Assembly (NCBI GenBank): GCA_015060535.1
Contig: SUYH01000006.1
Span: 124,001-188,000 of the forward strand
Direction of reading: 5' to 3'
DNA length: 64,000 bases
Origin: Prevotella sp.
Lineage (GTDB): Bacteria > Bacteroidota > Bacteroidia > Bacteroidales > Bacteroidaceae
The position numbers and the translations under genes were made by a program. The notes under the pieces are model-generated. The model worked only from the letters and a program-made list of their open reading frames with translations, did not search any database and was not told the origin of the DNA. Positions 45,915 to 53,656 of this stretch are shown piece by piece. Position 1 is the stretch's first letter. Every line of letters begins with the position of its first letter.

Positions 45915-45922
45915 CAAAAGTA
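45915..45922 (-). promoter_or_regulatory. Candidate -7 box of the arabinan operon
   Basis: TACTTTTG on the minus strand matches TAnnTTTG and lies about 55 nt before the SusC-like start. No TTTG stands at 19-21 nt upstream, as expected for a promoter that depends on an activator. Confidence 0.55.
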
Positions 45923-45942
45923 TGGAAAAGTTGTTTTTTGGT

Positions 45943-45973
45943 GGTGGACAAATCAATAAATTAGGTGGACAAA
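45943..45973. promoter_or_regulatory. Direct repeats GGTGGACAAA spaced by 21 bp, candidate regulator site
   Basis: GGTGGACAAA occurs at 45943-45952 and again at 45964-45973, start to start 21 bp or two helical turns. The pair lies about 20 bp upstream of the operon's -7 box. Spacing and direct orientation are what AraC-family dimers of the hybrid-regulator type are expected to bind. Confidence 0.65.
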
Positions 45974-46020
45974 ATGCAATTTCAGCATCTTGTCTAACGA
46001 TTTTTTATTGATTATACCTA

Positions 46021-48984
46021 TTATTTGTCCACTGTCATGTCTTCCTCGACATAAGAGCTGGGACTGCAGCCATATTTGCGTGTGAAGCAACGAGTGAAAT
46101 ATTTCGGGTCGTCAAAACCTACCTTATAGGCTATCTCCGTAATATTCCTCTTGGCCCAATTCTCCAACAACAACTTCCGGGCGATGCTGAGCCGGTAGTT
46201 GCGCATAAACTGACTGGTGCTCTGTCCCGTCTCAGCATTCAGGCGCTTCGACACCAGGCTGCGGCTCATTCCCATAGCAGCAGCAAACTCATTGATTCCG
46301 AAATGACTGTTTGTGTAGTTCTGCTCCATCACTTCTGTGGCACGTTCCATAAACGATTTTACGGTGCGCAGCGCCTCGTTCTTGTCGGCTTCCACCGTGC
46401 GCCGGAAGCTCTTCTGCAAGCGCTCGTGGTTGTCCAGGATGTTCTGGATACGCGACTGCAATTGCTCTGAGTCGTCAGCCTCATCCAGCACGCGCCGAAT
46501 GGGTTGCAGTAGCTTCTCAGCCTCCTGCTGCCTCAACTTGTCAATTCTCTGGCGGTAGAGCCAAATGCCAACCCCCGTCATCAACAGGACCACCAACAGC
46601 AAGAACCACCAGCTCTTCCAAAAGTAGGGTGTCACCTCCACCCGTATGCTAATCATGCTGCCAACGGCTTCCACGCCGTCGCTATACTCTACCTCAAAAG
46701 TATAGATGCCAGGCTTCAGACTGGTATAGTGGACAGTGTTCCTATCAGGCTTCAGTGATGTCCACTCGTCGTCGTAGCCTCGTAAACGATAGCGATAAAG
46801 CCCTTGTGACTCTCCACCATATGTCAGCTTCGAGAAACTGATATCAACCGACTTGTTGGACTCATGCAGTCTGATTCGGGATGCTTGAGAAATGTCAGCA
46901 TCAAGAACGTCACTGTTTGCTGCTGTGACTTCTTGATTATCCACCATCAAACGGGTAAAAGAAAGATGTTGAGGATAACGGGCTTCCGCGCTCTCACCCC
47001 TAATCTCTGTTAGACCATCCAAACTGCCCAGATAGATAACACCATCGGAACCTTTCACTGTGGAATTCCAATAAAAACGCTGACAGGGGAGACCGTCGTT
47101 CTCAGTATAATTAAGAAAGGTACGCGCACGAGGATTATACACCGACAAACCATTGTCTGTGGTAATCCATAGTCGGCCCTGTTCGTCCTCCACAATTCCC
47201 TTTACGGCATTATTAGCCAAACCATCTTCCGTTGTCAGAACCTCAAAACGCCACCCGCCGTCATCCGTAATAATTCTTTTATATAAACCATAGCCGTTTG
47301 ACCCTAACCACATGGTGCCATCACTTGCCTCACAAAAACAGCATATTTTATCAATGACCGGTGACTCCGGCTGGTTGAGTTTATGGCGCAGGTGTAGATA
47401 TTTGAAATTTTTGCTTTTCAAGTCGACAACACAGACCCCCGACAGACACCCCATCCACAATTTCCCCTGACGGTCAATATGACTGCCTATACATCCACGG
47501 AAGACACGATTGCCCTTAAACGGATCCTTCAACGTGCCGGACTGAAGGTCGTAATAGAAAATGCCATCGTTACTCCCTATCCACATCGCATCGTGATACT
47601 TATCGTAAGCTAGCGCACCGATATAATCAGTGAGTGGCACCATGGCATCAGGCATTGATACATGATATACTTTGTCATGAGCAGCCTGCGAGATATAATT
47701 GATACCTGCGCCCCATGTTCCTATCCATAGTCTGCCATGCCCATCAGGCTCCAATACCGACACCGTATTATGTTTCAAACCCAGTTCATACATTGACCAA
47801 TGCATAAATTCCCCACTTCCCATTTCCTTTCTGTTCAGACCGCCTTCTACAGTTCCGGCCCAAAGAGTACCATCTGATTCAGCATACATGGCATTAACAG
47901 GCCCTGGCGACAGCGACTGGACGTTGCCTATAGCATGGGTATAATGGCGGAGCATCAACGGCTTGGGCGACAATTTGACAATACCAGCCGTTTCTGTACC
48001 TACCCAAAGCTGACCATCACGGACAAACAGGCAGTGAACGAAATCACTCGGCATAGGTACACCGCTAGTAGATGTATTCCAATGTTCAAAGGTGCCGTGT
48101 TGCTCGTCGAACACATTGATGCCGCATAACGTACCGACCAACAGCCGTCCCTCGGGGGAAACGACCAAAGAAGTAGCATGATCATGCGACAAGCTATGCT
48201 TATCCCCCGTATGGCGGTATGCGGTCAAGGTTCCTCGACTCTGGTCGTAAGCATAGAGCCCCTGATTTGTGGCAATCCAAACCACATTGCCTCGTTTCAA
48301 CAAATCTGTAATATACAAGCCACGCAACTGTTGAATCACCGAAGCTGCATTCTTCTGCACCAACTGATCGCCGACCTCAACAAGCCGATTGAGACCGTCC
48401 TCAGTATTGATCCACACCGTACCATTGTGCTCAATGTCGGAAAGAGTGATGTCAGGGGTATTGCCTTGATATTGACAACGGCTAATATGACTCACACGAC
48501 CTCTCTCATCGAAAGAATAGCGAAACACACTATCACGCGTCACCTGCCAAATACTGCCTTTCGAGTCGCAATAAACCTTTACAGACTGCTGATGGAGCCT
48601 GTTACCGATATGACTTTCCCCAAAGGATGGTGTTACACAATTCATCTTGTGCAAGTCAACCACCACCGTACCTTCGTCGAAGGCAACCCACAATCGCTGA
48701 TGACCATCCTCAGCAAAACCCTTGCACGAATTGCTGGCCATTAACCCACGCGTCTCCAGATGCATGAATAAATAGCCATCATACCTAACAGCTCCGCCAC
48801 CGTATGTCGACACCCATATAAAGCCTTGACTATCAGCAAAAAGCTGATTGACATGATTATGAGGGAGTCCTGCAGCAAGGTCAAGACAAGTCACATTGTA
48901 CTTGTCGGTCAACACATTTTGTGCTACCGAAAAGCCTGCCAAGAAGGTCAGCATCAGGAACAACAAAAGGGAATGCTTGCTCAT
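46021..48984 (-). CDS. Propeller-sensor AraC regulator without kinase or receiver (HTCS-like)
   Basis: The start is set at 48984 (MSKHSLLLFLMLTFLAGFSVAQ) because the ORF-track TTG start lies inside a promoter -7 box. The 987-residue protein has a signal sequence and two seven-bladed propellers of Reg_prop repeats (about 25-680, e.g. DSQGFIWVSTYGGGAVRYDG, EDEQGRLWITTDNGLSVYN). A Y_Y_Y domain (about 690-770) and one transmembrane segment (WWFLLLVVLLMTGVGIWLY) follow. Then come only about 85 residues of charged helix before an AraC-type DNA-binding domain (GINEFAAAMGMSRSLVSKRL; ITEIAYKVGFDDPKYFTRCF). Histidine kinase, ATPase and receiver domains of normal hybrid two-component systems are absent. 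It should sense arabino-oligosaccharides in the periplasm and activate the adjacent operon. Confidence 0.88.
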   Translation of the reverse strand: MSKHSLLLFLMLTFLAGFSVAQNVLTDKYNVTCLDLAAGLPHNHVNQLFADSQGFIWVSTYGGGAVRYDGYLFMHLETRGLMASNSCKGFAEDGHQRLWVAFDEGTVVVDLHKMNCVTPSFGESHIGNRLHQQSVKVYCDSKGSIWQVTRDSVFRYSFDERGRVSHISRCQYQGNTPDITLSDIEHNGTVWINTEDGLNRLVEVGDQLVQKNAASVIQQLRGLYITDLLKRGNVVWIATNQGLYAYDQSRGTLTAYRHTGDKHSLSHDHATSLVVSPEGRLLVGTLCGINVFDEQHGTFEHWNTSTSGVPMPSDFVHCLFVRDGQLWVGTETAGIVKLSPKPLMLRHYTHAIGNVQSLSPGPVNAMYAESDGTLWAGTVEGGLNRKEMGSGEFMHWSMYELGLKHNTVSVLEPDGHGRLWIGTWGAGINYISQAAHDKVYHVSMPDAMVPLTDYIGALAYDKYHDAMWIGSNDGIFYYDLQSGTLKDPFKGNRVFRGCIGSHIDRQGKLWMGCLSGVCVVDLKSKNFKYLHLRHKLNQPESPVIDKICCFCEASDGTMWLGSNGYGLYKRIITDDGGWRFEVLTTEDGLANNAVKGIVEDEQGRLWITTDNGLSVYNPRARTFLNYTENDGLPCQRFYWNSTVKGSDGVIYLGSLDGLTEIRGESAEARYPQHLSFTRLMVDNQEVTAANSDVLDADISQASRIRLHESNKSVDISFSKLTYGGESQGLYRYRLRGYDDEWTSLKPDRNTVHYTSLKPGIYTFEVEYSDGVEAVGSMISIRVEVTPYFWKSWWFLLLVVLLMTGVGIWLYRQRIDKLRQQEAEKLLQPIRRVLDEADDSEQLQSRIQNILDNHERLQKSFRRTVEADKNEALRTVKSFMERATEVMEQNYTNSHFGINEFAAAMGMSRSLVSKRLNAETGQSTSQFMRNYRLSIARKLLLENWAKRNITEIAYKVGFDDPKYFTRCFTRKYGCSPSSYVEEDMTVDK

Positions 48985-49002
48985 CGTTTTGCATTTATGC
49001 AG

Positions 49003-49034
49003 CAAAGGTAGTGGTTTTTAACGAAAATCCCAAA
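49003..49034 (-). promoter_or_regulatory. Promoter of the AraC-type sensor gene
   Basis: On the minus strand TTTG (49034-49031), 20 nt and TACCTTTG (49010-49003) make a complete Bacteroidetes promoter, 18 nt before the ATG at 48984. Confidence 0.75.
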
Positions 49035-49082
49035 TCTTTATGTCGATTTAGGGAAATTCCCCCTCTGGTTTAGGGAAAATCC

Positions 49083-49114
49083 TTTGTGATGTCATTATTT
49101 TCTTCCTACTTTTG
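49083..49114 (+). promoter_or_regulatory. Promoter of the Gly/Ser-rich protein gene
   Basis: TTTG (49083-49086), 20 nt and TACTTTTG (49107-49114) form a complete promoter 24 nt before the ATG at 49139. It is back to back with the sensor promoter. Confidence 0.75.
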
Positions 49115-49138
49115 CACCGTGAACATATAACAATTACG

Positions 49139-50107
49139 ATGATGAAGAAGATAATGATAGCCCTGGTAGCAATGCTGACGATAGCAGCAACGGGCAAGGC
49201 AATGAGCTACGAACAGGCACGCAATGAGGCATTGTTCCTGACGGACAAGATGGCTTATGAGCTGAACTTGACCGACGAGCAGTACCAGGCAGCCTACGAA
49301 ATCAACCTCGACTACTTGATGGGAGTGACCAGCTACGATGATGTGTATGGGAACTACTGGGAGCGTCGAAACCTGGACATGAGTTACGTTCTGCTGGACT
49401 GGCAGTGGCAGACATTCTGTGCAGCCAGCTATTTCTATCGCCCACTCTACTGGCGTGATGGTTTCTGGCACTTCGGCATTTACGCCCGTTATCCGCATCG
49501 CGACTACTTCTACTTCGGACGCCCCGTGTTCTATGCCAGCTATCGTGGTGGACATGCCTGGCACGTAGTAGGCGGACGAGGATACTACTATGGTCGTCGT
49601 GATCATTTCCGTCCTGTAGGACGCTCACACTTCGGCATGCTCGACCGCTGGAATCGTGGCGACTTCCGCCATCATCACACCACGTCACGTATCGGCAATG
49701 GACATACACGATTCGAAGGAGGTGTACGCAACAGCTCTACACGAACTACGGTAAATCGTCATCACAGCAACAATACGGGCCACTATAGCGGCAATGGCCA
49801 TAGTTATCAGAATGGTTCATTCCACAACGGGTCTGCTAGCAGAGGTTCGTTCGGCAGTGGAGCTACCCGGGGAAGTGGTTCATTCAGCAATGGCGCTAGC
49901 CGTGGAAGTGGTTCATTTGGAGGCGGTTCCACTCGCAGCAGTGGCTCATTCGGTGGTGGAAGCCATCATAGCAGCGGATCATTCGGCGGAGGCGCTACCC
50001 GCAGCAGTGGTGGCGGAGGTTCCTTCAGCGGCGGAGGCCATAGGTCTGGCGGAAGCCAGGGAGGCGGCCACAGCAGCGGAAGCGGTGTTTTCGGCAGAGG
50101 CCGTTAA
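49139..50107 (+). CDS. Secreted protein with Tyr-rich core and Gly/Ser-rich repeat tail
   Basis: Not recognised as a named family. The start MMKKIMIALVAMLTIAATGKAM gives a signal peptide; the ORF-track start lies in the promoter. A helical part of about 60 residues (LTDKMAYELNLTDEQYQAAYEIN) recalls LTxxQ-type periplasmic proteins. A compact Tyr/Trp/Arg-rich stretch follows (FWHFGIYARYPHRDYFYFG). The last 130 residues are low-complexity with repeated GSFGGG(S/A)(T/H)RSSG units. The tail coding region overlaps the 3' end of the convergent phosphatase gene by 129 nt. It may be an extracellular matrix-like or surface protein, but function is unknown. Confidence 0.7.
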   Translation: MMKKIMIALVAMLTIAATGKAMSYEQARNEALFLTDKMAYELNLTDEQYQAAYEINLDYLMGVTSYDDVYGNYWERRNLDMSYVLLDWQWQTFCAASYFYRPLYWRDGFWHFGIYARYPHRDYFYFGRPVFYASYRGGHAWHVVGGRGYYYGRRDHFRPVGRSHFGMLDRWNRGDFRHHHTTSRIGNGHTRFEGGVRNSSTRTTVNRHHSNNTGHYSGNGHSYQNGSFHNGSASRGSFGSGATRGSGSFSNGASRGSGSFGGGSTRSSGSFGGGSHHSSGSFGGGATRSSGGGGSFSGGGHRSGGSQGGGHSSGSGVFGRGR

Positions 50108-50605
50108 GATACGCACCTCAGCATTCATCATCCGATGGACCTCACGCATCGAGCACTTTGCATAAACAGCCAATATAGCTTTATTGACTATACCATGACC
50201 AACGGCCACCACCCGCTTTCCTGGGTAGGTGGTCGTTATATATAATAGGAATGCGCGAGCTCTCAGCAGCAATGTTTCCTCTGATTCGATATCGTCAGGC
50301 CACACCTCACCTTTCAAGTCTGGGATAAACCGACCCGTAAAGCCTCCCCAGTCGCGCTCTCTTAGAAGGGGAGTCGTTGAAACAGATAAATGATGAGGCG
50401 CAGCTATGATTTCTGCCGTCTGAATCGCGCGATTCAGGTCACTGGCCACTACGGCATCAATCTGTTCGCCAGCCAGCCGCCCGGCCACCTGCGCAGCCTG
50501 TTCCCTACCCTTCTCGTTCAGACAGCCTTGCGTCTGTCCCTGCATGATTTGGCGTGCGTTGTCGACGGTCTCGCCATGTCTTACTAAGAAAATAGTTGTA
50601 TCCAT
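49979..50605 (-). CDS. Histidine phosphatase family protein with Ala/Ser-rich overlapping tail
   Basis: The start at 50605 (MDTTIFLVRHGETVDN) puts the catalytic RHGE motif at the usual N-terminal place; the ORF-track start adds 20 residues from the promoter region. The second histidine is in VVAVGHGIVNKA. Family members include phosphoglycerate mutase-like and alpha-ribazole phosphatase-like enzymes; the substrate cannot be told. The conserved core ends near NAEVRILT at about residue 172. The remaining 37 residues (ENTASAAVAASLASARP and so on) are simply antisense to the Gly/Ser-rich tail of the opposite gene. The total of 208 residues is thus longer than the core needs. Confidence 0.85.
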   Translation of the reverse strand: MDTTIFLVRHGETVDNARQIMQGQTQGCLNEKGREQAAQVAGRLAGEQIDAVVASDLNRAIQTAEIIAAPHHLSVSTTPLLRERDWGGFTGRFIPDLKGEVWPDDIESEETLLLRARAFLLYITTTYPGKRVVAVGHGIVNKAILAVYAKCSMREVHRMMNAEVRILTASAENTASAAVAASLASARPMASAAEGTSATTAAGSASAE

Positions 50606-50610
50606 TGGTG

Positions 50611-50642
50611 CAAAATTACGAAAATATTCGTATATTTGCAAA
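50611..50642 (-). promoter_or_regulatory. Promoter of the histidine phosphatase gene, overlapping a divergent promoter
   Basis: Minus strand: TTTG (50642-50639), 20 nt, TAATTTTG (50618-50611), only 5 nt from the ATG, so the mRNA would be leaderless. The plus strand carries TATATTTG at 50631-50638 for the DUF308 gene, with TTGG 22 nt upstream. The two promoters interleave. Confidence 0.7.
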
Positions 50643-50664
50643 CGAAAACCATTAGAAGAAAACA

Positions 50665-51354
50665 ATGAAGATATTTCAAAGTTCTATTTTCCGTGCTTTG
50701 TGCGCCATCGTGGTGGGCGTACTGCTGATTAAATTTCCACAAGATGGAGTGACTTGGCTGACCGTAGCCATTGGCGTCCTGTTTCTGGTGTCAGGCATCA
50801 TTGCGCTGATAGCATATATAAATGCCAGAAAACATGCAGGCGAATATACCATTACCGATAAAGAAGGACGCATCATCTCGGGCGGACAGCCTACCTTTCC
50901 CATTGTGGGAGCAGGCAGTGTGATCCTCGGACTGACGCTGGCACTGACTCCTGGTGTGTTCATCAACGGACTGATGTATATCCTTGGAGCTATCATGATA
51001 TTAGGAGGATTGAATCAGCTAATGGCACTGGTCGCAGCACGCAGACTGGGCAGCATTCCCTTCAGTTTCTGGATTGCCCCTTCACTGATTCTGCTTACAG
51101 GATTGTTTGTCGTGCTGAAACCTATGGAGACAGCAGAACTGCCCCTGCTCATTCTAGGTTGGTGCTCATTGGTATATGGTGTGACAGAAATTATTAACTC
51201 GCTGAAGATCCACAGTGTACGGAAGGCTGCAGAGCGGCAACGAGTTATTATGGAAGCCGAGGAGGTATCATCACACGTTGGTGACGATACCCTCGATGTA
51301 GGTCTTGAGAATGTGGATTCCGGTTCTGTTCTCGTGTCCCCAAGGGATGATTAA
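50665..51354 (+). CDS. DUF308 (HdeD-like) membrane protein
   Basis: This 229-residue protein has six hydrophobic segments in the first 190 residues (ALCAIVVGVLLIKFP, WLTVAIGVLFLVSGIIALIAYI, GSVILGLTLALTPGVFI, MYILGAIMILGGLNQLMAL and so on), in the paired pattern of DUF308, the family of the acid-resistance protein HdeD. The polar tail after KAAERQRVIMEAEEV is antisense to the end of the uridine kinase gene; the last 84 nt are shared. Function in Bacteroidetes is unknown. It is transcribed from its own promoter divergent from the phosphatase gene. Confidence 0.85.
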   Translation: MKIFQSSIFRALCAIVVGVLLIKFPQDGVTWLTVAIGVLFLVSGIIALIAYINARKHAGEYTITDKEGRIISGGQPTFPIVGAGSVILGLTLALTPGVFINGLMYILGAIMILGGLNQLMALVAARRLGSIPFSFWIAPSLILLTGLFVVLKPMETAELPLLILGWCSLVYGVTEIINSLKIHSVRKAAERQRVIMEAEEVSSHVGDDTLDVGLENVDSGSVLVSPRDD

Positions 51355-51885
51355 GTCGGCAAATTTCTTCGTGGGTTCGATGAACTGCTCATGCATAGGC
51401 TTGAGCACTTTCTCGTAGCGGTCGAGCACCATATCGACGGTACGTCCGCGCTCCACGACATCACGACGGATATTTCGGATCAGACGCACGTCATTGTCAG
51501 TATCCACGAATATCTTCAGATCCATCATGTCGCGCAGCTTCTTATAGTGCAGCGTCATGATACCCTCAAGTATAATGACGGGCTTGGGCTCTACATGAAT
51601 AGTCTCCGGCAAACGGTTGGAGATGATATACGAATAGGTAGGCTGTTCGATAGCCTCGCCATTCTTCAACATCTTGATATGCTCCGTCAGCAGTTTCCAG
51701 TCGAAGGCATCAGGATGGTCAAAGTTAATGGCTTTACGCTCCTCATCTGTTAAGCCCGTCGTATCGTTATAATACGAATCAAGGGGTATGAGTGCAACAC
51801 AATCGGGTGGTAACACCTTGGCAATTTTCTTCACGACGGTAGTCTTGCCCGAACCCGTACCGCCTGCAATTCCTATAATGTACAT
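51271..51885 (-). CDS. udk: Uridine kinase
   Basis: This 204-residue P-loop kinase begins MYIIGIAGGTGSGKTTVVKK (Walker A GGTGSGKT). The substrate-binding segment PLDSYYNDTTGLTDEERKAINFDHPDAFDW and the LEGIMTL strand are those of uridine/cytidine kinases; the lid RRDVVERGRTVDMVLDRY follows. It phosphorylates uridine and cytidine for pyrimidine salvage. Length is normal. It overlaps the convergent DUF308 gene by 84 nt and lies 5 bp after the UDG-like gene, probably in one unit with it and the EEP gene upstream. Confidence 0.95.
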   Translation of the reverse strand: MYIIGIAGGTGSGKTTVVKKIAKVLPPDCVALIPLDSYYNDTTGLTDEERKAINFDHPDAFDWKLLTEHIKMLKNGEAIEQPTYSYIISNRLPETIHVEPKPVIILEGIMTLHYKKLRDMMDLKIFVDTDNDVRLIRNIRRDVVERGRTVDMVLDRYEKVLKPMHEQFIEPTKKFADLIIPWGHENRTGIHILKTYIEGIVTNV

Positions 51886-51890
51886 GATCT

Positions 51891-52460
51891 TTATAATATA
51901 TCTTCAAACATGGGTTTATAATACTCTGCCTTGCGCTCCACTTTCATGGGATATGCCCTTGAGGAGCTGGGCATCCGATAGAGACGAAGCACGCGCTTAC
52001 CAAAGAAGAACAGCGCGTACTGACCTACCTTCGGAGGCTTGATGCCAAAATGAGTACAGAACACATTGGTAGCCTTCTCGCCCGTGGTCACCACAGCCTT
52101 ACACGCAGGAATCCGACCCAGCAGCGCATCCAAATCCGTGGGCTCAATCACCTCCAGATCTTTGTCTGCAGCCGTTCCTGCCAACCGTCGCACCGTCGTT
52201 GCGGTATCGTAGATGCCGATTTTCTTCTCCCTTAACAGCTGTTCTATCGCTTCTCTCCGATAGGTTTTAGCAGGCTCATCGACAAAATGTAACTTGTCAT
52301 CAAAGAAACAGAGGCCAAAGATGCGCCACATATCATTGGTGAAATTGGGATAGAAGAATTCCATTGCCCAACGCTTCCGGGCTGGAGGAAACGAGCCTAA
52401 CATCAGCAGACGCGTGCCCTCAGGCAGGAAAGGTTCCAGCGGATGGCGCTCTATCTCCAT
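51891..52460 (-). CDS. Uracil-DNA glycosylase superfamily protein
   Basis: This 189-residue cytoplasmic protein has the superfamily motif 1 as MLGSFPPARKRWAMEFFYPN, with GSFPP where MUG/TDG-like enzymes have GxNP, and a late motif RLYRMPSSSRAY resembling the (H)PSxxA segment. KAVVTTGEKATNVF supplies the central strand. These point to the UDG fold, but to a divergent group whose activity is not settled. It starts directly at the stop of the EEP-family gene (no gap) and is 5 bp before udk. Confidence 0.78.
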   Translation of the reverse strand: MEIERHPLEPFLPEGTRLLMLGSFPPARKRWAMEFFYPNFTNDMWRIFGLCFFDDKLHFVDEPAKTYRREAIEQLLREKKIGIYDTATTVRRLAGTAADKDLEVIEPTDLDALLGRIPACKAVVTTGEKATNVFCTHFGIKPPKVGQYALFFFGKRVLRLYRMPSSSRAYPMKVERKAEYYKPMFEDIL

Positions 52461-53513
52461 TTATTTTTGTTCTTTTACCAGATAAACCAGCGTGGGCAAG
52501 TGGTCGCTGTAGCCGTCGAGCCAAACTCCTCCGGCATGTGTACGCAATGTGTTGCCTTTATATTTTCCCTCCTGTTGGAACAGGTAGTCACGACGGAAAA
52601 TCTGTGGTTGCCAGAACTTCAGCGTTGAATAGTCGCGCTTCCCATTCTGGTTCAGCAGCGAGTTGGAGAGGATAATCTGGTCAAACAGGTTCCAGGCACC
52701 ACCATACATCAGCGTACCCGTTCCGCTGGCATGAATGTCCCACCAGGGATTGAACAGGTCGGTCTTTTCCGTAGCATCCTCTATCTTACGTTTGGCACCT
52801 AGGGCTACCGACATGGAGGGATCCTTCGGATCATCGTTCATATCACCCATAATGAAAAGTTTCACGTCGGGGTCTTCTGCTATCAGCGAGTCTTTCACCA
52901 CACGCAACTGACTGCCACCCTCCTCACGATAGTAGCTGGTAGCACCACGCGAAGGCAGGTGGTTAACGATAATCGTCACATGCTCCTTGGCCATCGTACC
53001 GCTAACCACCAAGAATCCACGGGTTGCACGCATAGAGTCAGTGGGCAACTTATAAATATAAGGTACGAGCTTCACGTCACGAATGGTGAAAAGTGCAGGA
53101 TTGTAAAGCAGCGCACAGTCGACACCTCGATGGTCCGGACCTTCCACGTGACAGAACTGGAAGTTACGGGCTTTCAGCGGCTCCTGATTACAGAGGTCTC
53201 TCAGACAGTTAGCATTCTCCACCTCAGACACACCGATAGCGGCACAGCCTATCAACGGCAATTTGTCCGTACCCATCTCAGCCAAGACGCGAGCCATATT
53301 GCGAAGCTTATGAGTATACTTCAGCCCCGACCACTTATTACGCCCGTCAGGCAGATACTCATAGTCGTTCTTACCTGTATCATGACAGGTATCAAACAGA
53401 TTTTCAAGGTTATAGAAACCAATAGCATACACCGAGAATTTCTTTTCTTGTGCTTGTGCGTTCATCGTTCCCATCAGGAAGATAACAGCCAGTAAAGTGA
53501 ATAGTTTTTTCAT
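52461..53513 (-). CDS. Secreted endonuclease/exonuclease/phosphatase (EEP) family protein
   Basis: This 350-residue protein has a signal peptide (MKKLFTLLAVIFLMGTMNAQAQ). All EEP metal-site motifs are visible: FYNLENLFD, the Glu in GVSEVEN, HRGVDCALLY, the His in VNHLPSR, the GDMNDDP aspartate and asparagine, and the final SDHLP. Members cleave phosphodiester bonds in nucleic acids or lipids, or act as phosphatases. The secreted form and the divergent TonB receptor with OB-fold-like lipoproteins suggest use of external nucleic acids or organic phosphate. The stop abuts the UDG-like gene. A GCATTATT inverted repeat lies in its promoter region. Confidence 0.9.
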   Translation of the reverse strand: MKKLFTLLAVIFLMGTMNAQAQEKKFSVYAIGFYNLENLFDTCHDTGKNDYEYLPDGRNKWSGLKYTHKLRNMARVLAEMGTDKLPLIGCAAIGVSEVENANCLRDLCNQEPLKARNFQFCHVEGPDHRGVDCALLYNPALFTIRDVKLVPYIYKLPTDSMRATRGFLVVSGTMAKEHVTIIVNHLPSRGATSYYREEGGSQLRVVKDSLIAEDPDVKLFIMGDMNDDPKDPSMSVALGAKRKIEDATEKTDLFNPWWDIHASGTGTLMYGGAWNLFDQIILSNSLLNQNGKRDYSTLKFWQPQIFRRDYLFQQEGKYKGNTLRTHAGGVWLDGYSDHLPTLVYLVKEQK

Positions 53514-53542
53514 ATACCTATAGTTTTATGTTGCGAAGATAG

Positions 53543-53564
53543 GCATTATTTCTGAGAATAATGC
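53543..53564. promoter_or_regulatory. Inverted repeat GCATTATT-N6-AATAATGC, candidate operator
   Basis: Perfect 8-bp arms with a 6-nt spacer lie in the 143-bp gap between the divergent EEP and TonB receptor genes. They fall between a degenerate minus-strand -7 box (TATCTTCG, 53541-53534) and its -33 position. No regulator gene is next to it. Confidence 0.5.
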
Positions 53565-53616
53565 AACTTTTTTAAAAAAAGATACGAAAAAATACCTATT
53601 TTTACATTTTATTCAT

Positions 53617-53624
53617 TATCTTTG
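53617..53624 (+). promoter_or_regulatory. Candidate -7 box of the TonB receptor operon
   Basis: TATCTTTG fits TAnnTTTG, 32 nt before the start codon. The -33 region is T-rich without a clear TTTG. Confidence 0.55.
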
Positions 53625-53656
53625 CAGCAAATAACTAACAAAAAACACTAACTCAT

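Noticed and set aside
48178-48744. 188-aa ORF antisense to the propeller regulator
   Set aside because: Shadow frame of repeated propeller coding sequence; no domain recognised.
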